Positions 10,661-23,546 of a stretch of 64,000 bases of DNA are shown here, piece after piece. The notes under the pieces were generated by a model. That model had not been told where the DNA came from. It did no database searches and saw only the letters and a list, made by a program, of their open reading frames with translations. The stretch covers positions 1 to 64,000 of the forward strand of contig JAIXMF010000032.1 of the NCBI GenBank assembly GCA_025201365.1, written 5' to 3'. How positions within the stretch are numbered: the stretch's first letter is position 1; each line of letters begins with the position of its first letter. Source of the DNA: Syncephalis plumigaleata. Lineage: Eukaryota > Zoopagomycota > Zoopagomycetes > Zoopagales > Piptocephalidaceae. The translations under genes were made by a program, and so were the position numbers.

Positions 10661-12235
10661 TATGCGTAATGTTGTTTGTGTGTATGCTATCCTCGCTGGT
10701 ACACGTCATCTCCACCTTGTCTTTCTTCCACTATTCGTTCATATATCACTCCACTCTATCATAATAATATCTACACGCGGTTACTCCACTACAAGCACAC
10801 GTCGTTTCTGCAAGTTGTTCGAGTATGCGTGTCTTTGTACCGATTACTTATTACTTTATTCCTTGTTCCTTTTCTTTCATTCTTAACAATATATCACTTG
10901 TCGTTAGTCTATTCCTCGGTCTTGTTCCATTCTATTCTCGACTACCAGTAACATACAACCTGCTAAGCGTGCTGATCAGTTATTCATTTGCGGCATTTGC
11001 TATTCCTCGCTATACTGACAATGCTGCTTCTTGTCTATACAATAACGTGTTTATTTACCTTAATTGCCGCTGATTGGCATAATAGGACAGTGCAAATAAC
11101 TAAACGTGCACGCTACATGCATTTTTTCTTCTTCTCTTCCGCTCTTCTTCTCTTCCGCTCCTTCTGCTCATTTTCTACCGTCTCTCTATGCTTTCTTGCT
11201 CTCACACGTCACTTACACGTCTAATAAATTGCCGTGGATTACACCCGTCCATTTTATTTATCTCTTTCTTTGGTCACATACATGTAGACATTATTGTAGT
11301 GTTATCAGGTGCAAGCGTATATGTATGATCCTTTGTCATATACGTGCTAACAATCCATTAATTAGAATGATTGGTATACTGCTCGTTCTTAATTGTACGA
11401 TACTGCCAGCAAACAGTGTAGGCTCATTTTAGTTTAATCATTCTATTTTATTGCTGTATTATAATCTTGTCTTGACCGTAGATTGCTTCGTAGCATGGAC
11501 CTGTGCTTGTATGAGAGTGTTAGCGTACCAATGTTGTCTTTATTGTTATGCTTAATGATCATTGAATGTACGATTAATTAAGCATCGTTATTATTACTAT
11601 AGCGCATCCAGACGTAGAATTCGATAACGACTCGATATACAGCATATGATTATGGAGTATGCGAGTATTTGTAATGTGCATCCGCTTTATTTAATATGGT
11701 ATAGTTGACACTGTAAACTATCATTGAAGCAGTTTGGTAAAATCGAGTATTGCATCCTCGTTGTAAGCACATATGCATACGTGATCATTCCATTCACTAT
11801 TTGCTAGTCATTAAATTGTTAATAGCATTAGCCGAATATGACTACAAGACAGCACATGACTTACAGGTAAGATGATAGTCAATAATAGTGATAATAATAA
11901 CGATGATGCCAATTGATTCACTAAACAAATACAATTAGTCGAGGTGGCAATCGTGTATATACACTGTTAGCATTATGTATATGTCATCAACAATCGGTAA
12001 GCTAACATAGTGAGCAACAATGATGTATGAGGGAGTAATAATGACATATATGATGAGTGAAGGCATCTTCCACTAATAAATCGACTAATTGATTGGTAGA
12101 GCGCATATCTAGAATGCTACACTATAACAAAAAGGAACTTGTACAGATAATTCTTAATAATCATTTGGATTGAATAATGGAAATGTTAGCATAACAGTAT
12201 ACATTGACTTTATTGTATATCTTTACTAGCATGGC
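10661..12235. other. Gene-poor repeat island
   Basis: The first 650 bp is pyrimidine-rich on the plus strand and may be an extension of the repeat before it. The rest is AT-rich. Open frames here are short and resemble no family. No gene supported. Confidence 0.5.
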
Positions 12236-13208
12236 TTAGACACAATTACTAACACGATGATATGCCGCAGCAGTAGCCGAGAGGGGACGTGGTAATCTTG
12301 ATTTGATTACTTGCACGCGAGCAGCTTCCACTTCCGCGTCAATGGCTAAGCTCAGTAAATGACTAGAGGTCATTAACCAGTTGCGTGCACGAGTATACTC
12401 TTGAGTTGTTGTAAGATGGTATGGAAGGCATATAGTTTCGAATTGATTGTGAACTAGTGCGAATTCACTATCTGAGTCAAACCCAAGTAAATTACCCAAC
12501 TTTAGTATTCGTTCACTTGCTCTCTTATACTTTACTTTAGTAAAGGTAGGTGGCATTATCGTCTTCATTACAATTTCACGTAAAGTCTACCGTTATATTT
12601 TTAATATTAATGTTAAGCTAATCAACTATATCATTCCTACTTACTCGGTCTAGTAATTCCCTGGTCTCTTCCAGTGGAATTCCTATCAGACTCCAGCCGC
12701 CAAGCCCGTCATACTTTTCATTTCTCAGCTCTGTAATATATGATGGCTGCTGCATATCCTCATCGTCGTCATGTGTGTGCTTCCACCAGTAGTCAACTTC
12801 ATAACGGTTATCTTTTGACATCTTACATAGGACATGTGCTTTGCAAGGTAAGTTCTTAAGTCGATTGAAGATCCGCTTCTCCCTCTTTGCGTGTGTTTCT
12901 CTTTTCATTGGCATACCGCTTTTAATACATCTAATTTCCTCATTAACAATATGTTCCTTATAACGTGAGCATACATATAATCCGGTCATATCACTAATAT
13001 GCGTAGGCCATTTGAGATGCCTTGGTATGATTCGCCGTCTATTTACTCTGTATGATCCCTGGTATACTAGTTCACCATTAGGTGACGCGGTTGTTGCAAG
13101 CCATTCCGAGAATTCTTCGTAACTAGGGAATCTTAGTTTCATCGTTGACTTATTGCGTGTAGAAGTACGATGCTTTCGCGTAGATCGTCTTGATTTAGCA
13201 CGGGGCAT
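12236..13208 (-). CDS. Protein with FAR1/FLYWCH-like zinc domain, possibly transposase-derived
   Basis: Two exons: 13208-12645 and 12586-12236, joined in phase 0 (LLDR|TLREIV), giving 304 aa. After a very basic N-terminus, residues 30-150 look like the WRKY-GCM1-type zinc domain found in FAR1, FLYWCH and Mutator (MULE) transposases. Candidate ligands are C80 (LYVCSRYKEH), C122 (LPCKAHVL) and H144/H146 (WWKHTHDD), with several basic residues between. That domain binds DNA. No DDE catalytic domain or SWIM finger follows; the C-terminal half (ERILKLGNLLGFDSDSEF and on) is unrecognised. It may be a domesticated or truncated MULE derivative, or a host transcription factor. The gene lies inside the repeat island, which favours a mobile origin (inference). 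Confidence 0.6.
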
Positions 13209-14391
13209 GATGCTAATAACGTAGAGTACGTGTAAGTAGAACTATAAGAGATATGATGCTAAGAAATACTAGAAGCAACATAAGGGAAATAGGGATTCAT
13301 GATAAGAATGGTGACGGTTCATTATGCAAGTATGCGGTCTCACTAAGATGTCATAATAGGTCATTGATAAGATGTTAGCACATAGGAATGCTAACTATCG
13401 TAATATGTACACCAAGTGTAAGTACTAATGTTTATTGAATACACGTTTGATAGACAATGACATATACAGTTAATAGCTGGCTGCGTGTATTACATATCGC
13501 ATGCAACGGTATAAATGGCAAACAAGAGGTAGCAAATGCGTAGGAGTAGCACGTCATCTTCTCATAGGTTGATTAGACCGGCTTTGTACAATAATCGGTG
13601 AAGCATTGCAGTTGGTCCATTTAGTCGAGTCATGTTGTATAGAGTCTCCAATTAATAATTATAAAGGCTAAGCTATGTAAACCAGTATACTTGATAAATG
13701 TTGTTACATAATGCTTTATTGATACAAGCACTAATTGAAGCGAGATAAACGATAGTATGCCTGATAGCATGATGGCCCATTAATAGTTAGGTATTAGCAT
13801 TAGAAATACTGATATTAATGACGATAGATACTGAATAAACATTACGCATTGATATATGAGGTATCTACTTGATGTACTGACTAGTTGAATACAAATGATG
13901 CCATAATTATGTACTCGATATTGCTGCTTTCGATAATGCTCATTACATTCAACATATGGTTTACTTCCAATGGAATAGATCGCAGCAATATTCAATTATG
14001 CATTAGTTTGGATGTATCTAATAGAGTGTGATATGCAAGTGATCTATCATACATCAACAATACTCAACTCACATATGGCTACGTATAGAATGAATATGAA
14101 CAAGGAGAGTGGAATTCATAGATACAACTATTATTATTATTATTATTATCACATACGCTGTCATTATCATATTTGCTAATTGCAATTAAACCTTTATGTT
14201 TATTATATCATTGCCATAACTGACTAGATTTTATTTGCTTAATCATAATAAATAGACTATAATAGTATTAGCATGGTTGATTATACCGATGTTGTCGTTG
14301 TTGCTGAATAGTAGTTGATAACATTTAGAATGGGAATTAGTACATATTGTCTGGATGCTGTCACTTGTATTAGCAATGAATAGAAATGTCA
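13209..14391. other. Intergenic, AT-rich, no gene seen
   Basis: No supported coding region; a short ATT microsatellite lies near 14131-14149. It probably contains the upstream region of the zinc-domain gene that starts at 13208. Confidence 0.5.
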
Positions 14392-14808
14392 ACTTACCGA
14401 ATAGAATGGAAATAGTATGTAGCTAGCATCATTGACGTTTGGATGTTCTAATTGTAATATTGTTAGTGTATTGTAATAAATGAACTTACCTGTAATTAAT
14501 ATGAATGAATGAATGAATAAATAAATGAATAAAGTGTTAAGATATGTTATGTCCCCATCATATCCGCAAGCGGCTGCAATGAATATGTAGCCTTGTATCC
14601 AGCGCAATTAAGCATGCTATGTTGAATCGGTTGGAGAGCCTTACGACAAATATACCACTATATTATTAAACATTAATATAATAACATTTACTAGTCCTGT
14701 CATGTTAATAACAAGTATATGTAAGCATGTCCCACCATGAACATATACAACCATAAATCTATGGCAATAACAATTAATGGCTATGGCTATTGTTATCACA
14801 AACCCATA
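14392..14808 (-). repeat. Dispersed repeat, second family, copy 2
   Basis: Inverted copy of 9868-10245 (see that entry for shared landmarks), about 417 bp. It includes a 19-bp stretch missing from the other copy. Borders were judged where similarity stops on each side. Confidence 0.7.
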
Positions 14809-15756
14809 GCTGCTATTACCAATGACAAGCTTCATAAATATGATTATACTAACATTTAATAATAAAACTACAGTTGGCAGGCATATGGTCCATTTATTGC
14901 AAATGGCCATACACCACATCGACAGTATGATTATCTTGTTGGCTATGCAAGCATCATAGACGATGCTGCCACTCCTGTAGCAGTTCATGGTATATTCAAC
15001 CGAAGCACATACGAGGGATCAGGAAATTAGCACATTTATACAAATGTATTTGTGCTAATTTGGACATAATGTATTGCCATTAGAATGCGATAAAATAATG
15101 CAATAAATAATAACTTTACATACGCAAACATATCATTAAATAAGGTCAGTCATCATGATATCAGTAAACTAAGCCCCTTCACCAGCGAAGGCAGCAACAT
15201 GATAGGCGAATATCATGGCAAAGCGTAGTATAAATGATACTATGATGGCGAATTGACATAAACACATATCAATATAGAATAAAGAAACGTGTTTAAGATC
15301 ATTTGCAAACTGATACATTTCATAATATTTATATAATAAGTTAACTATCACGCTACATCAACAACTTAATGGCCTGTAGAAACAACAGTACAAGCGCCGA
15401 ACTCATGGACTCGCTATAAACCATTCATTTTTTCGATCATTTATAACTTATTGTTCCGCAATAGCATCCCTATTATATAAATATACTGAATGCCCCAAGC
15501 GAGCAGATAATAAAGAAGCCTGGCTACCCGTTACAGGTTCAGACTTCGCACTAATTGTGATAGTATTTCACCACGTTCAGCGTTACGCTACAAGCAAGCA
15601 GTTTACAGAGCACTGACCTATTTTATTTTTGCATATGTCTAGACAGAGAAGAGAACAAGAGAAGAGAAGCGTGAAGAGAAGCGAAGAGAGCAAAGGAATT
15701 GTGCATTTTATTGACTGCCAATTGTATCGTAACTATTAGTCATTTAGGTTGTACAG
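14809..15756. other. Intergenic, no gene seen
   Basis: AT-rich sequence with short, family-less ORFs. A purine-rich run (GAGAAGAGAAGCG-like) lies near 15645-15690. Nothing further recognised. Confidence 0.5.
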
Positions 15757-16168
15757 GATTCAGTATTCAGTAATGGATCATTTATTGATAGCAATAACTA
15801 TCATCATCAATTCTATAAGGTAGACAGTACAAGTGTACTAGTATAGTTGGATATTGCCATGTCATGTACTTACAAGTAGCTATTGATTAGCATGTATGGA
15901 ATCGGGATATGGCTGCATGTCTGAATTTTATTCAGATTATCCTTAGTCTTCGTAATGGAAGTCGTATTCCAACACAATTTCAACGAGGTGCCGTTCCTTC
16001 TAAGCGTTCAAAGAAAGAAGGACAAGGACAACGGGGGTCCAAACAACGAAAATCAAATTAACCGTGGAGTTATCGCTGCCACACCACAAAATACGTAAGT
16101 GTTATTATAACTATTATTTATTCGTAACAACAAATGGCTAACTGCGCAAATTGGATGGAAAAAGTCTG
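15757..16168 (+). mobile_element. Tc1/mariner-type MITE, copy C (lacks one end)
   Basis: Matches copy A (1371-1800) in inverted orientation and overlaps copy B over about 110 bp. It ends with the left-type terminal repeat (GCGCAAATTGGATGGAAAAA then GTCTG) followed by TA. The opposite end with its terminal repeat is missing. It carries the same 50-aa frame as copy A. Confidence 0.8.
15909..16061 (+). CDS. Small ORF inside MITE copy C (50 aa), doubtful
   Basis: Counterpart of the ORF at 1478-1630, same length, start and stop. The sequence begins MAACLNFIQIILSLRNGSRI and the C-terminus is basic (GSKQRKSN). See the copy A entry for the substitution pattern. Confidence 0.2.
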   Translation: MAACLNFIQIILSLRNGSRIPTQFQRGAVPSKRSKKEGQGQRGSKQRKSN

Positions 16169-19100
16169 TAATGCCGCATATTAATAAACAATCATAGAAA
16201 CATTGTATACGCCTTTAAAATAGAATTCTACACATCGATTATTGTCATTCGTAATCAATGTGTAACTTGTTTGGCAGTTCGGCAAAAGTAAAGCCTTACA
16301 ACGACTTACCCAATCAATTATGCATAGAGCAGCATGCAACGCCATCAATCTATGTGCCAAACCTATTTGATGCAGTAATTACTGCTACTACTATTATACA
16401 AGAATGAAGCATGTATGAGCATCCCAACTTGTATCATCGGCCTCCATTCACTCGTTGACTTGACATGCTTCAATGTTAGCGTCCTCTCCAAAGTAGCATG
16501 TAATTCGAGGCGGAGCTTTCATACAACACACACACTACATGCCATTTCATTGCATTACATTGCACTTTTACGGCAACGGCAATTGCGATCATCCTTATTC
16601 ACCGATCACGATGAGACACGACATAAGCGGATGAGTTCGGAGTGTGTGTGTGTGTTCGTGTATGCATATTATTCTACATGTACATAATAGATCTACTAAA
16701 GCATACCTATCTTCTATGTATGTCTATATCTATCTATACGCTGATATCAGCAATGGCACATATTGTCCTTGAGTGTCGCAATCTAGACCATGAACCAAAG
16801 ATAAAAAGAACTTGATCCTATTCTACTACACCATTATATACATATATATATATGAGGATCCTTGTTTGTTCCGTCTACTTACCATAATAATAATAATAAT
16901 AATTAGTTCTTTCCTTGGTGTTCACCTATCCTCTCTTGTCCTCATTCTTCCTTCTACTTTTGTGCGTGAGTGCGAGTGTGAATGCGAGTGAGCAAGTGAG
17001 TATACTTGTTTGGCGTGGTGTCCTCTAACCCCGAACATTGCGGGTAGGGGCAGTATAGTAAAAAATTACTGTCGTTGTCGTTGTCATTGCCGTTCCTAGT
17101 TCATCAAATCAAGCGGTAACTGCCGTATTCGTGATCCGTCGACCAGTATTTTGGTTGTTTTTTTCGAATAGAAGCTACTGTTGGCCACTCACTCGTTCGT
17201 TCGCTACCTACTGCTATCTATCTCTCCATCGCTCTATCTATCTCTATTTATCTCTATCTATCTATCTACCTTACTTTTTCCTTTTTCTTCTTCTGCCTTC
17301 GCTCATCAACTTACGATCGTATTTTTGTCTTGAAGTAGTGACAATTGTCTTGCGCTTCTCTATTGCCACGCTTTCGCTTCTTTTTTGCTCCAACGGTCAT
17401 TGGTTTATCCTATCACGCACGCGCGCGCGCTCATTGTTTCGCTTCTCTCGTTGTCGTATTCGTATTCCTTTCTCATTTCTTCATTCACTTATCTCTCCAC
17501 GCTATCACTGTACACCTCAACGGCTATATACACTTGTAACCATCATTGCTATTGCTACTCTACTATTACTAGTCTAGTGTACTAGAGTACAGTTTATATA
17601 GTTGCTGATCTCGTTCATATACATTGAGTGACTGTCCACTTGAATTCACTTGTCTCTGTAACTTATTGGTATTCGTTTAGCTGCTGTTACTACTACTACT
17701 GCCACTACTGCTACTGCTACTGCTACTGCCACTGCTGTAGTATCCAGCTATCGACGATACCTTTATCGAACTATATTTAACATAGTTATCGACAAGCAAT
17801 CGTATCTCGTCCTTTTCTTTCCTACATTATAGTGACACACTTGCTCGTTTCTTTTTTCCTTGTTTCCATTTCACTTGCCACTTTCTTTATTCATTGAGCT
17901 ATTCCTTATCCCCTGAAAACATTATCGTTTATTCCATCTAGTAGTACTTAGGTAAGTATCTCGATGATTGTTGCTCTGCCAATACCGATGACAGACAATA
18001 GATGGCGTTGTTGACATGTCACCAATCAATAATCATGAATGCATATTGTACCTATCTGCTATCTCATTCACTCTCTCTCAATTCGAATATTGCTGACTTT
18101 GCTCGGCTTCAGTCAAAGGTGACATGGAAATCACCAGTCCTTGCACCACACATCATAGACGTGTCTCTCATTATTTTATGGATGTAGGATGTTTACCTCC
18201 ATTGTTGTCTATGCTTGTTGTTGTTACTGTTGTTATTATTGTTGTTGTTGCTATTATGACTACTACAGTGTGACAGCCGATATGGCTTGTGAGTTTATAG
18301 CCTATGGCATAGTGTGGACACGTGTAGCTCTGCATATGCATTGTTTCTCGCGTCTATTGAACGGGTATCACTATCATCAGTAGAATGCCACTGACAACGC
18401 AACTGCCATGACAATAAGTACGACCAATGTCATAAATCATCATTATGGCTTATCCGCAGCTGCTACAGACAGACAGACAGACAGACACTTGGCTACAGCT
18501 GATCCCTCCATATTTATAAATATATAGGTATACGAGGCCTATCAATAATGTATGTGTATGCGTGCGTTCTCTATGGCACAACGATGGATTTTCTGTTTAG
18601 TTTGACAAAAGGCCAAGCTTTCAGTTTCACATGAACACACTGGCATCGGTTTGATAGTGGCCGTTCCAGTATAATTGAAGAATAGATACAGGTTGTTTTG
18701 GACTTGGTTGCTTGATCACCATAATAACAGTAGCCATTATTGTTATTATTGCTACTGCTACAGCCAGTGTACCTCAAAGGAGATGCTGATATCAATGTTG
18801 ATGTTGATGTTGATGTTGTTGAAGGAGATTCATTATGCCATGCCTAGTTCATGGTCTTCTTTGATCCCATGCACGGTCTCCTGTCGATATCAGTTAGTAA
18901 TAGTAATAGTAGTTAACAAGTAGACACACATGCATGAAACATGATGTGCAAGTCAATTGCTGTAAATGTGTAGACGGGTTTACTATACACGACAGACGAT
19001 GCTCATTAGTATCCAGTGTGATGCAGAATGTTTAGGCAGAACACGTTCGGCATTCTACGTTCATTATTCATCATACGTGTACTCGATGTGTGACAAACAC

Positions 19101-20666
19101 ATTCCAGATATCAAAACAGTCTGCCTATCTGCACAATGTTTGTCTATCGTATCGCCAATGATGTCAAGCAAGCAATGAGGATGACTACGACGCTAGATGT
19201 CTGCTGACACTCTATGTGCTTACATCCAAGTGACATTCACTCACCGGTGAATGATGATGATGATGATGATTTTTTATTGAACATTTATCGTTTACATGAG
19301 TCTATTTCTATCTAATTCAAACACGTTTCTTTAACATGATTCAATTGGATCTTAGTTATCCGTTTCAGACTTGATACTTGCTCTCTTACAGCAATACTAT
19401 TACTACCCTCCTCTTCCCTAGTCACCTGCTACTTTTTCTTCTTCTACACGACTACCATTCTAACCTAACCTATTCATGTACTTTTGGGGTGTGTGAGTAA
19501 GAAGGAAGGAAATGGAACTATTGCCACCCTATATGTGTGTACGTGTATGTGTGTGTGCATGTGGGCACGGGTTTGAATATGTGTGTGTGTGCATTGTATT
19601 GTATTGTATTGTATCGTATCGTATTATGTGGTGTGTGATGTGGGTGTTTGCCTTGATCTCCGTTGATATCGGTTTGACTTGCATCCATGCTTACCGGTAT
19701 ATGCTCCCTTTTTATTCCCTTATCCTCCCGTCAAAACTGGCCAAATCACCTGTATTCATTAGTTCTATCTTCTTAGCTTTTGGGTTTTTGGGTATTACTT
19801 CTAGTCTAGGTGTGTATATGATGGATACTGCTGAAAGATATACGGTTTGAGTAGCTTGTTGGCGGGTATCTACGCTTGTGTAGCGTAAATGGAATAATAG
19901 ATACTCCTATCAGTGGAAAACTATACGGAAGTGAACCGGGTATTCACTACGAGAGGGTACTTTTTGCAAGTGCCATTAGTAGTGTTTACAATACACGCTA
20001 CATAATGCTCGTACGCTCTAGTATTATTGCTTTTGCTCGTGTTTAACGCAATGGACTAGCCAACGTTCACTTGTATATATTCACTCGACGTATAGCTTTT
20101 GAGCAGTATTGATATTACTGTGCTGCTGCTGCTGCTGCTGGTGGTGGTGGTGGTGACAATATACGTCAACTGTATTGCACGATATACTTGCTCGTTTATA
20201 CCCATGCATACACACGCGTTCATCTCCTCCAAAAAGGAGATTGTGTGCTGATCGGATTGTGTTTGCGTGTTTGTGTGTGTGTGCTTCTTTTCAAGTGTAG
20301 ATTTACTAATCCATTTGTCGAATATGCTTCCTTCTACATAATCTAGAAATCGTCCGCATACGCATACCCAAAGCGAATGTACTGCTGGTAACTGAAACTA
20401 ACCGCCGATACGCTACCATTCCTGATAAGCATTACTAACCGTAAACATACATAAAGAGAGAGCGTGTGGTACTATCGTGAGTATAAGCGTGGCCAACTCA
20501 CCACTGGTCTACCCATAGGCCTTTCAGCACATTATCATTTGACGAGACGCTATCATTCAATTGGTCAATAGCATTATAAAACGCCACTGCTACTATTACT
20601 ACTGCTTCTATCATTACTATTATCATTACTATTACTGCTACTATTACTACTACTATCAGTAACATT
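16169..20666. other. 4.5-kb gene-free region upstream of the LAMMER kinase
   Basis: No coding region supported. The stretch 17140-17900 is strongly pyrimidine-rich on the plus strand with CTAT repeats, resembling a promoter or 5' UTR. A donor-like CTTAGGTAAGTATC lies at about 17947, so a spliced 5' UTR or upstream non-coding exon is possible. Microsatellites include ACAG near 18470-18486, GATGTT near 18797-18816, TATTG near 19585-19614, CTG and GTG near 20122-20155, and ATT/ACT runs just before the kinase ATG. Confidence 0.55.
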
Positions 20667-23546
20667 ATGATGGCAAATGCTCTAGTCCCATCCGGTAGTA
20701 CGTTGGGTAAGCGTCAACGTGAGGCACACTGGCACTACGAGCAACATAATACGATTGGCGTGTCTCGGGAAGTCATCGTCATCGACGACACCCCGTCACC
20801 TGCACCGACATACCCGGCTAGCCTAAACTACTCGCGATGGCCGTCATCGCATACTTATAGATTGGCACCAGGTCAGCCCTCGCCTTTATCACCGCAGCGT
20901 GCGACCATTTCAGCACAGGTCCATGCTAACATCACCGACTTGCTACCCTTGTTGCCTACGACGTCCACACCTCAAGCACAGCACACGCCACCGCTTGTCA
21001 GATCTGCCGAGTATACGCCCATAATGTCATCGCAGGAACAATTGCCATTGACGCCTCAGGAACCATGGCGACATTGGAATGGTGTCATGACACGAAGTGT
21101 ACGTGCTCGTTTGCAGAAACAACAACAGGAGCGACAGACCATGCTACAGGATGAGGCTCGTTTACGCTGGATGCTAGAAGAACATCAACGACAGTGGAAT
21201 CAGTCGCAATCCACGCTTCGAGTCGATAACCCACCGGTGTCATCCCAGGATAATGGCTCGCCACACGCTAAACGACGTCGAAGGAACCCGCCAGCACCCA
21301 TTGAAATACAAAATATAACTACTACAACTGCTCTATCACAGCAACACAAATCGTTTCATTCCGATATATACGCGCCTAACTTTACACCGACCACAATTCC
21401 AGCAGCCCCCATGAGTGCCGGTCTAGTGATGCCATCGTCCATCAATGATGCCCAGATGGCCATGGCATTAGGTGTGCATAGTGAGGATGCTCGAGCATCA
21501 GCTATTTACCTGAATGCTACCGCTCCATACAACCAGCTTGGTCGTGCACATCAACATCAACATCAACATCAACATCAGCAGCATCAGCATCAGCAGCAGC
21601 ATTATGCAAATATACGAGGCGCACATCATCTATTATCGTCGCGTCCAGTTATACCGCATATTCATGCAGATGGCAGTCTGCCTACAACGCCCAAACTGCC
21701 GCACACGGAGCAGCTGCCTGCAACGCCATGTCAATGCGATGCATGCGCATTGCCCATCACCCCACTTAGATCGGATTCGTTGTACACGCTTGCAACGGCC
21801 GCAGCGGCAGCAACAGCAGCAGCATCGGCACCAATGTCGGCACGAGCACCCATCACCAACCAATCTTCATTGGCATCGGTCACTACAGCGGCCATGGTGT
21901 CGCTAGCCTATTCTCAGGCCATGCTACCCGCTGTGTCATCGTCAGGATCAGGATCATCGGCAACAGCGCTTATATCACGTTTAGGTTATGCGAATAACAA
22001 CAACAATAACAACAATAATAACAATGGAGCAATTATGTCAACAAATAATAGTGTAGCTCAATCACAATCATCACATATGACTGCTGCTACTGCTACTGCT
22101 GCTACCGCTATAACATCAGCATCATCTACATTGGCAAACACGATACCGCATGCCATTCCCGTTGACAGCGCATCATTACCTCCATGTGACGATAAAGAAG
22201 GCCACTATATTGTAACACCTAATGAGAATTTGACACCACGTTGTAAGTATTGCTATAGAAGATACGTTCTCGGAAATACTGGGCACTAATACGTATGCGC
22301 ACTATTATCAGATAAAATCATGCGTTTATTAGGCCAAGGTACATTCGGTAAGGTAGCACAATGCTGGGATCGACAAACGCGCCAGTACTGCGCTATCAAA
22401 ATTATTCGTGCCGTGCAAAAGTATCGTGACGCTTCACGCATTGAGATTCGTGTACTACGCGAGTTACAACGATGGGATCCGAAGAATCAAAAGTAAGCAC
22501 CTAATTACGAGTGTATCGTATCCGTAGACAAACCATACACAGTATACTAATCATGCACACGAATATTCCATCGCATCAATTATAGTCGTTGTATCCATAT
22601 GCGTGAATGTTTCGATTATCGCAATCACATTTGTATGGTGTTCGATCTATACAGTCAGAGTGTGTTCGATTTCATGAAATCTAATCATTTCGCACCATTC
22701 CCCGCTGAACACATTCAGCAACTGGCTCGTCAGCTCATTAATAGCGTGGCCTTCCTGCATCGCATCGATCTAGTCCATACCGATTTGAAGCCGGAGAACA
22801 TTCTACTCGTAGACTCTACCGCTCGACCCTACACCACTCGTAGCGGCAAAGAACGTCGTCTACTCGTAGATACCGACATACGTCTTATTGACTTTGGCAG
22901 TGCCACATTCGAGAAGGAGTATCACAGCGCGGTTGTAAGCACTCGACACTACCGTGCACCCGAGATTATTATCGGCAGTGGCTGGTCATTCCCCTGCGAC
23001 ATCTGGTCTATCGGCTGTATTCTAGTCGAGTTCTTTACGGGCGAGGCTCTATTCCAGACCCACGACAACCTCGAACATTTGGCTATGATGGATGCCGCAC
23101 TCGGTGCAATGCCCGTATCCATGATCCAACGTGCCAATCGAGCTGGTCGCGAATTCTTCCGACACGGTCGACTCCACTATCCAGCGGCGGATACATCGCG
23201 TACAAGTCGACGATGTGTCGCGGCAATGCGCCGATTAGAAAACATTATCGTGCCCAATTGTCCCTTCAACAGCTACTTGCTTGATCTAGTGCGTCGTATG
23301 CTCGTATACGACCCAGCTAATCGTATTACTGCCGAGGAAGCGCTACGCCATCCATTCTTCCAGCTCAATTTGACAGGCACTAGCAATAGCTTGTTATCTA
23401 GCAATAGTGCAACAGGTACGCTAGACACTGGCGCGCTAGCCGATGCAATGCGCGGCCGTACAGCCTATGGTGCACTACCTGCCGTAACTCATCCAACCGT
23501 TACCTTTGTTGGCGATGCCGGTGTTCACGGGCAAGCATATGCTTAG
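20667..23546 (+). CDS. LAMMER (CLK/Kns1-type) dual-specificity protein kinase
   Basis: Exons 20667-22242, 22312-22492 and 22586-23546 give 905 aa. The first 520 residues are disordered: Ser/Pro-rich, with a basic patch (HAKRRRRNPP), a His/Gln run (about residues 293-312) and a poly-Asn run. The kinase domain follows: glycine loop GQGTFGKV, IKIIR lysine, HTDLKPEN (Asp about 652), DFGSATFE and VVSTRHYRAPE. The LAMMER signature appears as EHLAMMDAALGAMP, where the usual ERILG is altered. These kinases phosphorylate SR proteins and regulators of growth and flocculation. Splice junctions restore K-I-M-R-L-L-G at the glycine loop. The ATG at 20667 is the first in frame. A long upstream region suggests complex transcriptional control (inference). 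Confidence 0.95.

Noticed and set aside
10345-11432. Series of hydrophobic ORFs suggesting membrane proteins
   Set aside because: Same repeat and composition artefact; no start context, splice pattern or family similarity.
17030-17060. Possible tRNA arm (CCCCGAAC ... GGGTAGGGG)
   Set aside because: No acceptor stem, anticodon arm or T-loop could be folded around it.
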